Made by a program: the position numbers and the translations under genes. This document shows, piece after piece, positions 11,578-20,788 of a stretch of 64,000 nucleotides of DNA; position 1 is the stretch's first letter; every line of letters starts with the position of its first letter. Origin of the DNA: Bacteroides zhangwenhongii (GTDB taxonomy: Bacteria > Bacteroidota > Bacteroidia > Bacteroidales > Bacteroidaceae); the NCBI RefSeq assembly GCF_009193325.2, contig NZ_CP059856.1, positions 1,736,001-1,800,000 on the forward strand, given 5' to 3'. Under the pieces are notes generated by a model. It saw only the letters and a list, made by a program, of their open reading frames with translations, made no database searches and was not told where the DNA came from.

Positions 11578-12201
11578 TTACAAATGGAGCTTCTCAATGA
11601 ACTGTGCCACATGATAGCCGTCCATCAATCCATGATGGCAGGTTACGGAAACGGGCATCATCAGTCTTTCTCCGTCGCGGAAGTACTTTCCGGTGGAGAT
11701 TTTGGGAACACTGTCTCCCGAACGCATATTGGTGGGGTGCTTCATGTCGGTGAATGAGAGCCACGGCACTGCCGAATAATGTATGGCATTGGGATGGAAA
11801 GTGCCTCCTTTGTTGAGTCCCGTAGTGGCTTGCAAACGTTCCATCTCTGCTTTTGCCCGGCGGATAAAGACGAGTTCGTCCGGATCGTATTCAAAGGCGG
11901 CAAAAGAAAAAGTATGGTCGGCACGACCTACAGTGGCTTCGGGCAGAAGGCTGTCATAGCACACCACCTTATCGCCTTCGATGCGGTAACGGAATTCTTC
12001 TACCGCAGCAGCGGCAGTCGTTATCCGGTGGAGGACTAACAGGGAAAAAGATATACCTTTGGCTTTGGCTTCCTGATACGTGCGCGTACAGTCTACCTGA
12101 ACGGTCACTCCGAAAAACGGATCGTCAAAAGCACTGAAATGTTCGTAATGTTCTCTTCTGTTCCAAGTAGCAATATCGATGATCTTCTCTATCTGATTCA
12201 T
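11578..12201 (-). CDS. Chloramphenicol-acetyltransferase-fold acetyltransferase
   Basis: A 207-residue protein of the CatA family. The catalytic motif HHGLMDG (H189/H190 to G195) corresponds to the HHxxxDG signature, and VPWLSFTDMKH aligns with the substrate-site region. CatA enzymes are trimers using acetyl-CoA. Whether this one acts on chloramphenicol cannot be told: it is chromosomal, sits with envelope genes and has no mobile-element signs. The ATG complementary to 12199-12201 (MNQIEKIIDIATWNR) gives the usual family start. A longer reading frame runs back into a repeated intergenic element and is rejected. Confidence 0.85.
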   Translation of the reverse strand: MNQIEKIIDIATWNRREHYEHFSAFDDPFFGVTVQVDCTRTYQEAKAKGISFSLLVLHRITTAAAAVEEFRYRIEGDKVVCYDSLLPEATVGRADHTFSFAAFEYDPDELVFIRRAKAEMERLQATTGLNKGGTFHPNAIHYSAVPWLSFTDMKHPTNMRSGDSVPKISTGKYFRDGERLMMPVSVTCHHGLMDGYHVAQFIEKLHL

Positions 12202-12222
12202 TCTAAACACTCTTTTTAAAGT

Positions 12223-12355
12223 TTCACCACAGATTACACAGATAATCACAGATTGATTCCGGATTAAAACCCCGATTGAGAAATTTAAAAAGCCCAGCAA
12301 ACACTGAAATTCTCTATATTGATAATCTGTGCTAATCCGTGTAATCTGTGGTGAA
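12223..12355. repeat. Inverted-repeat element, copy A (TTCACCACAGATT family)
   Basis: The left end TTCACCACAGATTACACAGAT (12223-12243) is matched by an inverted right end ending TAATCTGTGGTGAA at 12355. The 133-base element fills the gap between the DUF4301 gene and the CAT-fold gene. It has no open frame and should form a long imperfect hairpin. The ends match copy B at 16206-16366. Confidence 0.88.
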
Positions 12356-12359
12356 TAAA

Positions 12360-13877
12360 TTACTGATGTTGCTCACGCAGCAGGTCGTTCACAGTTTTTA
12401 CCGGGTTGAAAGTGGAAAGTGGCACTTCTACAAAAACAGTGTTCCAATCACTCATCGCACCATTCCACAAACCAGGAAGTTCGAGAGCTTTCAGTTCCTT
12501 GCCGTTTTTCGACTTGTAAGAGATAAAGCCGGTCGCCTTGTCTACGTATTTCACCAAATCGAACTTATGACCTTTATAATCACGCACGGCACATACCAAG
12601 TCCACCGGATTGAAGTGCGTACCCTTCTCGAACATTTCCTTTTTCTGCGGATCGTTCATGTCGATCTGCGAGCTCTCAAGAATTTGAAGAGAGATCGTTC
12701 CGTCACTGTTGTATGCCAGGAACGGACCGCCACCCGGTTCACCCACATTCTTCACCATTCCGCAAACGCGCATCGGACGGTTCAATTTGTTCTTCAGGTA
12801 AATAGCAAGCACAGAATCTTCGAGGTCTTTCGTTTCCGGATTCTTGCAGAAAAGTTTCTTTTGCAGGAATTGCAGCATTTCCATCATCTGTTCGTGCGTA
12901 TATTTTCCGCTATCGAGCAGTTCGAGATATTCGAATGCCTGTTTTTGTAAGGTAACGAGTACACCGGCAATCAGTTTTTTATAAGTAACGGTGTCCGCTT
13001 TCAGTTTATCGGGAACTACATTGTCGATGTTCTTGATGAAGATAACATCCGCATCGAGATCGTTCAGATTCTCGATCAATGCTCCATGACCACCCGGACG
13101 GAACAAGAGTTTGCCGTTATCACGGAACGGCTGGTTGTCCATATCAGCGGCAATCGTATCGGTACTCGGCTTCTGTTCGGAGAAGGTGATATAATAATCT
13201 ACTCCATAACGTTTGGCAAACTCACCGGCTTTCTCTTCCACCAGTTTCTTGAAAAGTTCTCGGTGTTCGGTAGACACGGTGAAATGTACGTTCACTTTGC
13301 CACTCTTTCCTGCTGCATACATGGCGCCTTCAGCCAAATGTTCCTCTAATGGAGTGCGTGCACCTTCGGGATATTTATGGAATTTGAGCAGACCTTTCGG
13401 CAGTGCACCATAATTCAAGCCGGCAGTTTCGAGCAATGCGGATACCACAGCTTTATAATTGCCTTCTTCCATCAACCCGGCGATATTCTTCCCGGTAATG
13501 CGTCGGCAAGCTGCATCGAGATCGTCATAAAAAGCAAAATCCTTGATACCGGCAAAGAATGCTTGTTCAAACTTGGTTGTCGGTTTGTCATAATCAGCAG
13601 AAAGGAACTCGAATAGGTTCTTGAACATACGACTTGCAGCACCCGAAGCCGGTACGAACTTTACAATCGTCTTATCCGTGTTTGTATATGCGTCCCACGC
13701 TGCCAGATAAGCTTTCTGTTCTTCTGTATTGGGAGCCAATATACCTCTTTCAATGGAAGCAGCCGCATCCAGTTTCAGATAAGGGAAACCTGTCTGGAAG
13801 CAAGCCAGTTGCTCTGCTATTTGCGCTTCCGTAATGCCTTTCTTGGCAAGCAACTCTTTGTCCTGTGTCGTTATCAT
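12360..13877 (-). CDS. DUF4301 family protein
   Basis: A 505-residue cytoplasmic protein that I recognise as the Bacteroidetes DUF4301 family. No catalytic role is established to my knowledge. Visible features are VPASGAASRMFKNL near residues 76-89 (a glycine-rich, nucleotidyltransferase-like loop) and FRPGGHGALIENLNDLDADVIFIKNIDN near 260-290. The two together resemble a sugar-nucleotidyltransferase fold, but this is only a suggestion. There are no membrane segments. It is divergent from the RelA-type gene, with 106 bases between the starts. A TATTTTTG -7-like element lies at 13904-13911 on the minus strand. Confidence 0.82.
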   Translation of the reverse strand: MITTQDKELLAKKGITEAQIAEQLACFQTGFPYLKLDAAASIERGILAPNTEEQKAYLAAWDAYTNTDKTIVKFVPASGAASRMFKNLFEFLSADYDKPTTKFEQAFFAGIKDFAFYDDLDAACRRITGKNIAGLMEEGNYKAVVSALLETAGLNYGALPKGLLKFHKYPEGARTPLEEHLAEGAMYAAGKSGKVNVHFTVSTEHRELFKKLVEEKAGEFAKRYGVDYYITFSEQKPSTDTIAADMDNQPFRDNGKLLFRPGGHGALIENLNDLDADVIFIKNIDNVVPDKLKADTVTYKKLIAGVLVTLQKQAFEYLELLDSGKYTHEQMMEMLQFLQKKLFCKNPETKDLEDSVLAIYLKNKLNRPMRVCGMVKNVGEPGGGPFLAYNSDGTISLQILESSQIDMNDPQKKEMFEKGTHFNPVDLVCAVRDYKGHKFDLVKYVDKATGFISYKSKNGKELKALELPGLWNGAMSDWNTVFVEVPLSTFNPVKTVNDLLREQHQ

Positions 13878-13983
13878 AATATCTAATTTTATTAATTGAT
13901 GCCCAAAAATACAAAATGTTATTTACTTCTTGCCGAATAACCAATAAAAAAAGTAATTTTACATCGAATTAACAAGATTGAAT

Positions 13984-16200
13984 ATGGACGACTTTTTTAC
14001 ATCAGAGGAAAAAAAGGAGCTTTTTTCACTCTATCGGCACTTGATGCAATCTGCCGGAGACAGTATTTCCTGGAAGGATTGTATAAAATTAAAGAATCAT
14101 CTTATCAAAGCTGCCCAATGTAACGGGCTGCAACGCAATAACTTCGGGATGAATCCCGTTATCAAAGATCTGCAAACGGCAGTCATCGTAGCCGAAGAAA
14201 TCGGAATGAAAGGTTCGTGCCTTATCGGTATCATGCTGCACGAGATTGTAAAAACGCATATTCTGTCTATCGACGAGGTAAGCGTGGAATACGGAGAGGA
14301 TGTGGCAAGTATCATCAAGGGATTGGTGAAAACGAATGAGTTGTATGCGAAGAGCCCGGCAATAGAGTCGGAGAATTTCCGTAACCTCCTGCTATCCTTT
14401 GCTGAAGATATGCGTGTGATCCTGATTATGATAGCTGACCGTGTGAATGTAATGCGCCAAATCAAGGATACGGGAAACGAGGAAGACCGGATAAAGGTGG
14501 CCAACGAGGCTGCTTATCTGTATGCTCCGTTGGCACATAAGCTGGGGCTCTATAAGCTGAAATCGGAATTGGAAGACTTATCGCTGAAATACACACAACG
14601 GGATACTTATTATTTTATAAAGGATAAGTTGAACGAGACGAAGGCGTCACGCGACAAGTATATCGCTGCCTTTATCGAACCGATCAAGAAGAAAGTGACG
14701 GAAGCGGGCTTGAAGTTCGACATCAAAGGACGTACCAAGTCCATTCATTCGATATGGAACAAGATACAGAAGCAGAAAACCCCGTTTGAGGGTATTTATG
14801 ATCTGTTCGCTATCCGCATTATCCTGGATTCGGAACCTGACCCGGCAAAAGAAAAGCAGGAATGCTGGCAGGTATATTCTATCGTGACAGATATGTATCA
14901 GCCTAACCCGAAGCGTCTGCGTGACTGGCTGTCGATTCCGAAAAGCAACGGTTACGAGTCATTGCATATCACCGTAATGGGACCGGAAGGGAAATGGGTG
15001 GAAGTGCAGATACGTACCCGCCGCATGGATGAGATTGCCGAACGGGGACTGGCCGCGCACTGGAGATATAAAGGTATCAAAGGAGAAACGGGCCTGGACG
15101 AATGGCTGACTTCGGTACGAGAGGCGTTGGAGAATGCAGACAACGACTCAATGAAGATGATGGATCAGTTCAAGATGGATCTTTACGAGGACGAGGTTTT
15201 CGTGTTCACTCCTAAAGGGGATTTGTTCAAGTTGGCAAAAGGGGCTACGGTACTCGACTTTGCCTTTCATATCCATAGCAAACTGGGATGCAAATGTATC
15301 GGCGCTAAAGTAAACGGCAAAAATGTCCAACTGAAGCAGAAGTTGAACAGTGGCGACCAGGTGGAAATCATGACTTCAAATACCCAGAATCCGAAGCAGG
15401 ATTGGCTGAACATCGTAACTACCTCCAAAGCCCGAACGAAGATACGGCAGGCGCTCAAAGAAATGGTGGCACGCCAACATGACTTTGCAAAAGAAACACT
15501 TGAACGAAAATTCAAAAACCGCAAACTGGAGTATGATGAAGCGACCATGATGCGCCTCATCAAGCGTTTGGGCTTTAAAAACGTGACGGAGTTCTATCAA
15601 AAGATCGCTGATGGTGTGCTGGATGTAAACGAGATTCTGGACAAATATGTGGAGCAGCAGAAACGGGACAACGACACGCGCGACGAAATAGTCTACCGCA
15701 GTGCTGAAGGGTACAACCTGCAAGCGGCACAGGAAGAGACTACCTCCAAAGAGGATGTGCTCGTAATCGACCAGAATCTAAAAGGATTAGAATTCAAGTT
15801 GGCGAAATGTTGTAACCCTATCTATGGCGACGATGTATTCGGTTTCGTAACGGTAAGCGGCGGGATAAAGATTCACCGGGCAGACTGCCCGAACGCCAAT
15901 CAGATGCGTGAACGTTTTGGTTATCGGATTGTGAAAGCCCGTTGGGCAGGCAAGTCGGAAGGGACACAGTATCCCATTACGCTGCGCGTCGTAGGGCACG
16001 ATGATATCGGCATTGTGACGAATATTACTTCTATCATATCTAAGGAAAATGGAATCACACTACGCTCCATAGGAATCGATTCAAACGACGGGCTGTTCTC
16101 CGGTACACTAACGGTCATGGTTGGAGATACAGGTCGCCTGGAAGCGCTGATCAAAAAGCTAAGAACAGTGAAAGGAGTGAAACAAGTGAGCCGGAACTAG
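13984..16200 (+). CDS. relA: RelA-type (p)ppGpp synthetase with degenerate hydrolase domain
   Basis: A 738-residue long RSH protein of the stringent response. In the HD domain the catalytic HD...ED residues are replaced: H86-E87 stands for His-Asp, and EIVKTH follows instead of VVEDT. The later Asn is V156 in ADRVNVMR. The synthetase domain is intact, with YDLFAIR (D273), SNGYESLH (Y324) and EVQIRT (E340). A TGS domain (about 404-463), the conserved LAKCCNPIYGDDVFGF cysteine region and a C-terminal ACT domain follow. I infer a synthetase without hydrolase. The ATG at 13984 is chosen over a TTG two codons upstream. Confidence 0.94.
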   Translation: MDDFFTSEEKKELFSLYRHLMQSAGDSISWKDCIKLKNHLIKAAQCNGLQRNNFGMNPVIKDLQTAVIVAEEIGMKGSCLIGIMLHEIVKTHILSIDEVSVEYGEDVASIIKGLVKTNELYAKSPAIESENFRNLLLSFAEDMRVILIMIADRVNVMRQIKDTGNEEDRIKVANEAAYLYAPLAHKLGLYKLKSELEDLSLKYTQRDTYYFIKDKLNETKASRDKYIAAFIEPIKKKVTEAGLKFDIKGRTKSIHSIWNKIQKQKTPFEGIYDLFAIRIILDSEPDPAKEKQECWQVYSIVTDMYQPNPKRLRDWLSIPKSNGYESLHITVMGPEGKWVEVQIRTRRMDEIAERGLAAHWRYKGIKGETGLDEWLTSVREALENADNDSMKMMDQFKMDLYEDEVFVFTPKGDLFKLAKGATVLDFAFHIHSKLGCKCIGAKVNGKNVQLKQKLNSGDQVEIMTSNTQNPKQDWLNIVTTSKARTKIRQALKEMVARQHDFAKETLERKFKNRKLEYDEATMMRLIKRLGFKNVTEFYQKIADGVLDVNEILDKYVEQQKRDNDTRDEIVYRSAEGYNLQAAQEETTSKEDVLVIDQNLKGLEFKLAKCCNPIYGDDVFGFVTVSGGIKIHRADCPNANQMRERFGYRIVKARWAGKSEGTQYPITLRVVGHDDIGIVTNITSIISKENGITLRSIGIDSNDGLFSGTLTVMVGDTGRLEALIKKLRTVKGVKQVSRN

Positions 16201-16205
16201 TTTTT

Positions 16206-16366
16206 TTCACCACAGATTAACACAGATTCTCACAGATTAAAAAGACAAGTACAGTATAGCCACTCCGAAAGGACTGAGTTCAAAATAAATTGCATTAATT
16301 TGCACAATCCTGCATTTTGCCTTTTCTTTCTTTAATCTGTGAAAATCCGTGTTAATCTGTGGTGAA
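16206..16366. repeat. Inverted-repeat element, copy B (TTCACCACAGATT family)
   Basis: TTCACCACAGATTAACACAG begins the left arm at 16206, and its inverted copy ends GTTAATCTGTGGTGAA at 16366. The inner CACAGATTAAA/TTTAATCTGTG pair also matches. The 161-base element lies between the convergent relA and MFS genes and could act as a two-way transcription stop. Confidence 0.9.
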
Positions 16367-16371
16367 GAATT

Positions 16372-17526
16372 CTATCGCACTTTTTTCCTTTTATAATAAG
16401 GATAAGTCACCAAAACAAAGAATATCAAAGCTATCGAAGCTACTATCTGACCGATATGAAGCATCCTGTCTGTATCCAACTCCATACAGCAGGCAGCTGC
16501 GATACCTAAAGAAATACCCATTTCACTAGCCAATAAATGAGTGGTATTTGCAGTTCCCCGTTGACAATGATGGGATAACTTCACGAACATAATCAGAAAC
16601 TCCGGCATGATAAAGCCTAATCCAAGTCCCAAAAGTATGGAAGAAACGCCTATCGGAGTACTATTCAACAATGATATGGCAAGAATCTCTAGTCCAAGCC
16701 CCATAATTACCAGTCTCAATGTTTTTTCTTTCAGGAAAAAGAGACGAGCAAACAAGAGAGATACCAAGTAACCGCCCCCCACTCCTACAAAGAAAGGCAC
16801 TGAAACACCTGTATTTCCCAAAATGGAATCATTCAGGAAAGGATGTACAAGAGGCATCAGCAATCCCGGAACAAACGTAATCAGAATCATATTGATAGCC
16901 GGAATCCAACTACGCAACAATAGAAAACGGTCAAAAGAATAGAGTCTGGTGACAATAGGTGCACGGAAAGGTACATATATTCCTGATACGACAAGAATCC
17001 CTAACACTCCGGCAATAACGGATACGTACAGCAAATTCCGGATTGGATAACTCTGATAAAGCCAGACTCCGAGAACGATACCTAGAATCATTCCCAAACG
17101 GGCTACCCACGAGAAACTGACATTCCCTGCGCTACGGAGCGTAGAGTTGGTGATGTCGATAGCCAACGTGATACCCGCAGTAGTGGCTACACCGAACGCC
17201 AATCCTTGTACAGTGCTTAGCAGGATAAGTTCCGTAAGGTTCGTCACAAACGCATAGCCTACCGTCGCTGCCACCATAAGAGCGAAAGCATATATACATA
17301 CGTGCTTCCGTTTGTAAGCGTCCACCAAATAGGCATGGAAAGGACCGATCAGGAACATTCCCAATGTAAAAAAAAGAAAGATTACTCCTGTCTGTGCCAC
17401 CGGCACTCCGAGACGGTCTGCCATCTCAACGGAGAGTACCGGAAATAACACATACAAGGACACAAACAACAGCAAATTAGCTATACATATCCGTATAAAA
17501 TGTGCTGTCCACAATGTAACTGCCAT
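16372..17526 (-). CDS. Major facilitator superfamily transporter
   Basis: A 384-residue protein with about twelve predicted membrane helices. The loop after helix 2 reads GPFHAYLVDAYKRKHV, matching the MFS motif A position, and the second half contains GGGYLVSLLFARLFFLKEKTLR at the equivalent loop. The substrate is unknown; drug or sugar exporter-like MFS proteins of this size are common. It begins 8 bases after panB and is probably co-transcribed with it. A link to pantothenate metabolism is possible but not shown. It ends next to repeat element B. Confidence 0.88.
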   Translation of the reverse strand: MAVTLWTAHFIRICIANLLLFVSLYVLFPVLSVEMADRLGVPVAQTGVIFLFFTLGMFLIGPFHAYLVDAYKRKHVCIYAFALMVAATVGYAFVTNLTELILLSTVQGLAFGVATTAGITLAIDITNSTLRSAGNVSFSWVARLGMILGIVLGVWLYQSYPIRNLLYVSVIAGVLGILVVSGIYVPFRAPIVTRLYSFDRFLLLRSWIPAINMILITFVPGLLMPLVHPFLNDSILGNTGVSVPFFVGVGGGYLVSLLFARLFFLKEKTLRLVIMGLGLEILAISLLNSTPIGVSSILLGLGLGFIMPEFLIMFVKLSHHCQRGTANTTHLLASEMGISLGIAAACCMELDTDRMLHIGQIVASIALIFFVLVTYPYYKRKKVR

Positions 17527-17534
17527 ATATTGCT

Positions 17535-18356
17535 TTAATATTGTTCCTTCTCGTTGGGGAAGTAGCAGTTCTTTACGTCGGACACATAACGACTGATAGC
17601 ATCGGTCATCACTGTGTACAAATCGGCATAACGACGCAAGAAACGGGGACGGAAACCATTATTCATGCCCAACATATCCTGAATCACCAACACCTGGCCA
17701 TCTACATGTCCACCGGCACCGATACCAATAATAGGTATAGTCAACTCACCGGCTACACGTTCTGCAAGAGTTGCGGGAATCTTTTCAAGAACAATCGCGA
17801 AACAACCTGCTTCTTCCAGCAAATGAGCGTCACGAATCAATTTCTCCGCTTCGGCATCATCTTTGGCGCGCACGGTATAGGTTCCGTATTTGTTGATAGA
17901 CTGCGGCATTAGTCCCAAATGTCCCATCACCGGAATACCTGCACCGACAATGCGTCTCACCGTATCGATGATTTCTTCTCCGCCTTCCATCTTCAAAGCG
18001 TCAGCATGACTTTCTTTCATGATGCGGATAGCGGAAGCAAGACCTTCCATCTCGTTGCCTTGATAGGAACCGAAAGGCATATCCACCACCACCATAGCAC
18101 GTTTTACACCACGCACCACAGATTTTGCATGGTAGATCATCTGGTCAAGCGTGATAGGCAATGTAGTCACGTTACCTGCCATTACATTGGAAGCGGAATC
18201 GCCTACAAGGATTACATCTATCCCCGCACCGTCCACAATCTGCGCCATCGTGTAATCGTAGGAAGTAAGCATTGAAATCTTTTCGCCTCTCTGTTTCATT
18301 TCAACCAAGCGATGTGTCGTCACCTTTCTTGTGTCATCTGATATATAACCAGCCAT
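17535..18356 (-). CDS. panB: 3-methyl-2-oxobutanoate hydroxymethyltransferase
   Basis: A 273-residue enzyme transferring a hydroxymethyl group from methylene-THF to ketoisovalerate, the first committed step of pantothenate synthesis. Family marks are [55 protein letters not shown] and [18 protein letters not shown], in the proper order. Length matches PanB (about 264-275). It is followed closely by the MFS gene. The leader contains a TAACTTTG promoter element and a GC-rich hairpin. Confidence 0.97.
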   Translation of the reverse strand: MAGYISDDTRKVTTHRLVEMKQRGEKISMLTSYDYTMAQIVDGAGIDVILVGDSASNVMAGNVTTLPITLDQMIYHAKSVVRGVKRAMVVVDMPFGSYQGNEMEGLASAIRIMKESHADALKMEGGEEIIDTVRRIVGAGIPVMGHLGLMPQSINKYGTYTVRAKDDAEAEKLIRDAHLLEEAGCFAIVLEKIPATLAERVAGELTIPIIGIGAGGHVDGQVLVIQDMLGMNNGFRPRFLRRYADLYTVMTDAISRYVSDVKNCYFPNEKEQY

Positions 18357-18361
18357 TTCTT

Positions 18362-18436
18362 TCTAATTAAAAATTATAAATTAAAAATTAAAATCGGGGC
18401 AGCATTGGCGCTACCCGAAAATCGGGGGCAAAGTTA
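18362..18436 (-). promoter_or_regulatory. panB leader: -7 element, GC-rich hairpin and AT-rich repeat
   Basis: On the minus strand TAACTTTG (18429-18436) matches TAnnTTTG. Downstream, GGGTAGC and GCTGCCC can pair (one G-U) around a six-base loop near 18395-18415. They are followed by an AT-rich stretch of repeated AATTTTTAAT units down to 18362. This could be a weak attenuator or merely the terminator of the upstream HAD gene. Confidence 0.45.
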
Positions 18437-18479
18437 TAACATTTAATTCATAACAGAGAAGGAAATGCAAAAAATCCTC

Positions 18480-19130
18480 TCAATCCCTTGTCAGAGACAG
18501 CAATTTCTCATAACTCATTCCGGTAAAGTCATCCATTATATAATGCGCTTTTCCGGTAATGGCTTTGCGGGAATTGGTTGTAGCAAGACCGATCACGGTT
18601 GCACCGGAAGTCATTCCCGCCTGCAGACCATGAAAAGAATCTTCAAAGACGTATGTGTTTTCCGGAGTAGCTCCAAATACTTCCATCCCTAGAAGGAAAC
18701 AATCGGGAGCAGGTTTGGAACGGGCAAACATCTCTCCGGTAAGAATACGGTCTACCATTGCCGGAAACTCGGGATGAGCATTGTAGACGTTCTGCATCTT
18801 CTCTCCATTAGAGCTGGTTACTACGGCTATCTTCACACCATGACGGCGGAGTTCGGCGATAAAAGCTTCCACTCCGGGAATATATTCATAGGACATCTGT
18901 TTCTCAAAAACATTGAGGTCTGCCGTGATTTTCTGCCGGGCTTCCGGAAGAGCTGAAAAGTATTTCTCGTAGATTTGCGTCAGCGTCTGCCCTTTGATAC
19001 GGCGTCCGAAATCTTCCTCATTCAGATATTTACGTCCCTGCTCGTCCCAAAAGACGGTGTACTGTGTTTCCGTATCCATAATAACACCGTCAAAGTCGAA
19101 CAGCGCTGCAATTGTTTTCGTTGTATTCAT
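18480..19130 (-). CDS. HAD-superfamily phosphatase, beta-phosphoglucomutase-like
   Basis: A 216-residue HAD hydrolase. Motif I is DFDGVIMDTE (residues about 12-21) with two catalytic aspartates, motif II is VVTSSNG, motif III is KPAPD, and motif IV is VFEDSFHG. A helical cap lies between motifs I and II, as in beta-phosphoglucomutase and sugar-phosphate phosphatases (subfamily IA). The substrate cannot be deduced. It lies 123 bases upstream of panB on the same strand, with a promoter in between, so it is probably a separate transcript. Confidence 0.9.
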   Translation of the reverse strand: MNTTKTIAALFDFDGVIMDTETQYTVFWDEQGRKYLNEEDFGRRIKGQTLTQIYEKYFSALPEARQKITADLNVFEKQMSYEYIPGVEAFIAELRRHGVKIAVVTSSNGEKMQNVYNAHPEFPAMVDRILTGEMFARSKPAPDCFLLGMEVFGATPENTYVFEDSFHGLQAGMTSGATVIGLATTNSRKAITGKAHYIMDDFTGMSYEKLLSLTRD

Positions 19131-19219
19131 ATGAAACTTTCTTTTTACCTAAAACGTTAAACCTTGTGTATCTATGCCTGCAAAGTTCCGAATAATCATC
19201 GAATCAGACAAATAATTTG

Positions 19220-19227
19220 TACCTTTG
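19220..19227 (+). promoter_or_regulatory. -7 promoter element of the MATE gene
   Basis: TACCTTTG matches TAnnTTTG exactly and lies 76 bases before the MATE start codon. The -33 box is weak. Confidence 0.5.
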
Positions 19228-19237
19228 CAATGCTAAA

Positions 19238-19296
19238 AAAAACGTAACGGACGTTTTTATCCAACAAATCGACTTTTATTTATCCAACGAATCGAC
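19238..19296 (+). promoter_or_regulatory. MATE gene leader with hairpin and 23-bp-period direct repeat
   Basis: AAAAACGT (19238-19245) pairs with ACGTTTTT (19251-19258), a terminator-like hairpin. Directly after it, TTATCCAACAAATCGAC (19257-19273) is repeated with one change at 19280-19296, ending six bases before the ATG. It is likely a regulator binding site or leader control element. Confidence 0.55.
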
Positions 19297-19302
19297 CAAC
19301 GT

Positions 19303-20661
19303 ATGAGCAAGAACGACCCACATATCTTAGGAAAGGAAAGCATTGGCAAGTTACTGCTACAATATTCCATTCCTGCCATTATCGGAATGACGATTACTTC
19401 TATCTACAACATTATTGACAGTATCTTCATCGGACATGGTGTGGGGGCAATGGCCATTGCAGGACTGGCTATCAGTTTCCCTTTGATGAATCTCGTAGTC
19501 GCTTTCTGTACATTGGTATCGGCAGGCGGATCAACCCTTGCCTCTATTCGATTGGGACAAAAGGATCTGAAAGGTGCTACGGAAATTCTGTCACACACGC
19601 TTATGCTTTGTATCACCAATTCTGTCTTCTTCGGAATATTGTCCTTTATCTTTCTCGATGATATCCTGCTGTTTTTCGGTGCCAGTCACGACACACTTCC
19701 ATACGCACGCAGTTTCATGCAGGTAATCTTGTTGGGAACTCCTATTACTTATACAATGATAGGATTGAACAATGTGATGCGCGCTACCGGGTATCCGAAG
19801 AAAGCAATGCTTACCTCGATGGTGACGGTAGTTGCCAATATCATCCTCGCCCCTATCTTTATCTTCCACTTTGAATGGGGAATGCGGGGAGCTGCTACGG
19901 CAACGGTTATTTCACAGCTCATCGGCATGGTATGGGTGGTAAATCACTTCATGCAGAAAGAGAGTACAGTGCACTTCGAAGGAACAATCTGGAAGATGAA
20001 AGGGAGAATCGTAGAGAGCATTTTCGCTATCGGCATGTCACCTTTCCTAATGAATGTTTGCGCTTGCATTATTGTCATTATTATCAATAATAGCCTACAG
20101 GAACACGGAGGAGACATGGCTATCGGCGCGTATGGTATCATCAACCGGCTGCTGACTCTTTACGTAATGATTGTATTAGGATTGACGATGGGAATGCAGC
20201 CGATTGTCGGCTATAACTTCGGAGCACAGAAACTTAATCGCGTCAAACAGACTTTACGACTGGGAATTCTTTCAGGAGTGGTTATCACTAGTAGCGGATT
20301 TCTGATTTGCGAACTATTCCCTCATGCCGTATCAGCTCTCTTCACAGACAGTGACGAATTGATTGATCTGGCAGTAGAAGGGCTTCGCTTGGCAGTACTT
20401 ATGTTCCCATTCGTAGGAGCACAGATTGTTATCGGTAACTTCTTCCAAAGTATCGGGAAAGCGAAAATAAGCATTTTCTTATCCCTGACGCGACAGTTGC
20501 TTTATCTTCTGCCCTGCCTGTTGCTTTTCCCGAATTGGTGGGGATTGAAAGGTATTTGGATCAGTATGCCGGTGTCGGATGCTTTAGCCTTTATCACAGC
20601 AGTAATCAGCTTGATGATATATATTAAAAAGGTATCGAAACAACAGCCGATAGCTGAATAA
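19303..20661 (+). CDS. MATE-family multidrug/cation exporter
   Basis: A 452-residue transporter with twelve predicted membrane helices in two similar halves. The first half opens LLLQYSIPAIIGMTITSIYNIIDSIFIGHG. The second half contains GLTMGMQPIVGYNFGAQ, a pattern typical of NorM/DinF-type MATE proteins. These export drugs or organic cations using Na+ or H+ gradients. It is apparently a single-gene unit with its own promoter and an unusual leader carrying a hairpin and a direct repeat. The true substrate is unknown. Confidence 0.93.
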   Translation: MSKNDPHILGKESIGKLLLQYSIPAIIGMTITSIYNIIDSIFIGHGVGAMAIAGLAISFPLMNLVVAFCTLVSAGGSTLASIRLGQKDLKGATEILSHTLMLCITNSVFFGILSFIFLDDILLFFGASHDTLPYARSFMQVILLGTPITYTMIGLNNVMRATGYPKKAMLTSMVTVVANIILAPIFIFHFEWGMRGAATATVISQLIGMVWVVNHFMQKESTVHFEGTIWKMKGRIVESIFAIGMSPFLMNVCACIIVIIINNSLQEHGGDMAIGAYGIINRLLTLYVMIVLGLTMGMQPIVGYNFGAQKLNRVKQTLRLGILSGVVITSSGFLICELFPHAVSALFTDSDELIDLAVEGLRLAVLMFPFVGAQIVIGNFFQSIGKAKISIFLSLTRQLLYLLPCLLLFPNWWGLKGIWISMPVSDALAFITAVISLMIYIKKVSKQQPIAE

Positions 20662-20724
20662 AGGATAGTTACTGTTCATTTTCTCATTTTTATTGTTCAA
20701 TCAGTCCTAATTAGGGATTTATCA

Positions 20725-20755
20725 ATTGCCCATCCGATTGAAAACTCTATATTTG
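20725..20755 (+). promoter_or_regulatory. Promoter of the metallophosphoesterase-HcpR operon
   Basis: ATTG (20725-20728), 19 bases, then TATATTTG (20748-20755). This is a good match to the Bacteroides TTTG-N19-TAnnTTTG promoter, 34 bases before the first ATG. Confidence 0.6.
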
Positions 20756-20788
20756 CATAAAGTTTTCAAAACTACAAACGATTAAACT

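Noticed and set aside
11578..12201. A chloramphenicol-resistance gene acquired on a mobile element
   Set aside because: The fold and HHxxxDG motif are present, but there is no transposon, integron or atypical context. Resistance cannot be claimed.
12202..12300. N-terminal extension of the CAT-fold protein
   Set aside because: The added 33 residues come from the repeat element at 12223-12355 and are absent from the usual CAT start. The ATG at 12201 fits the family.
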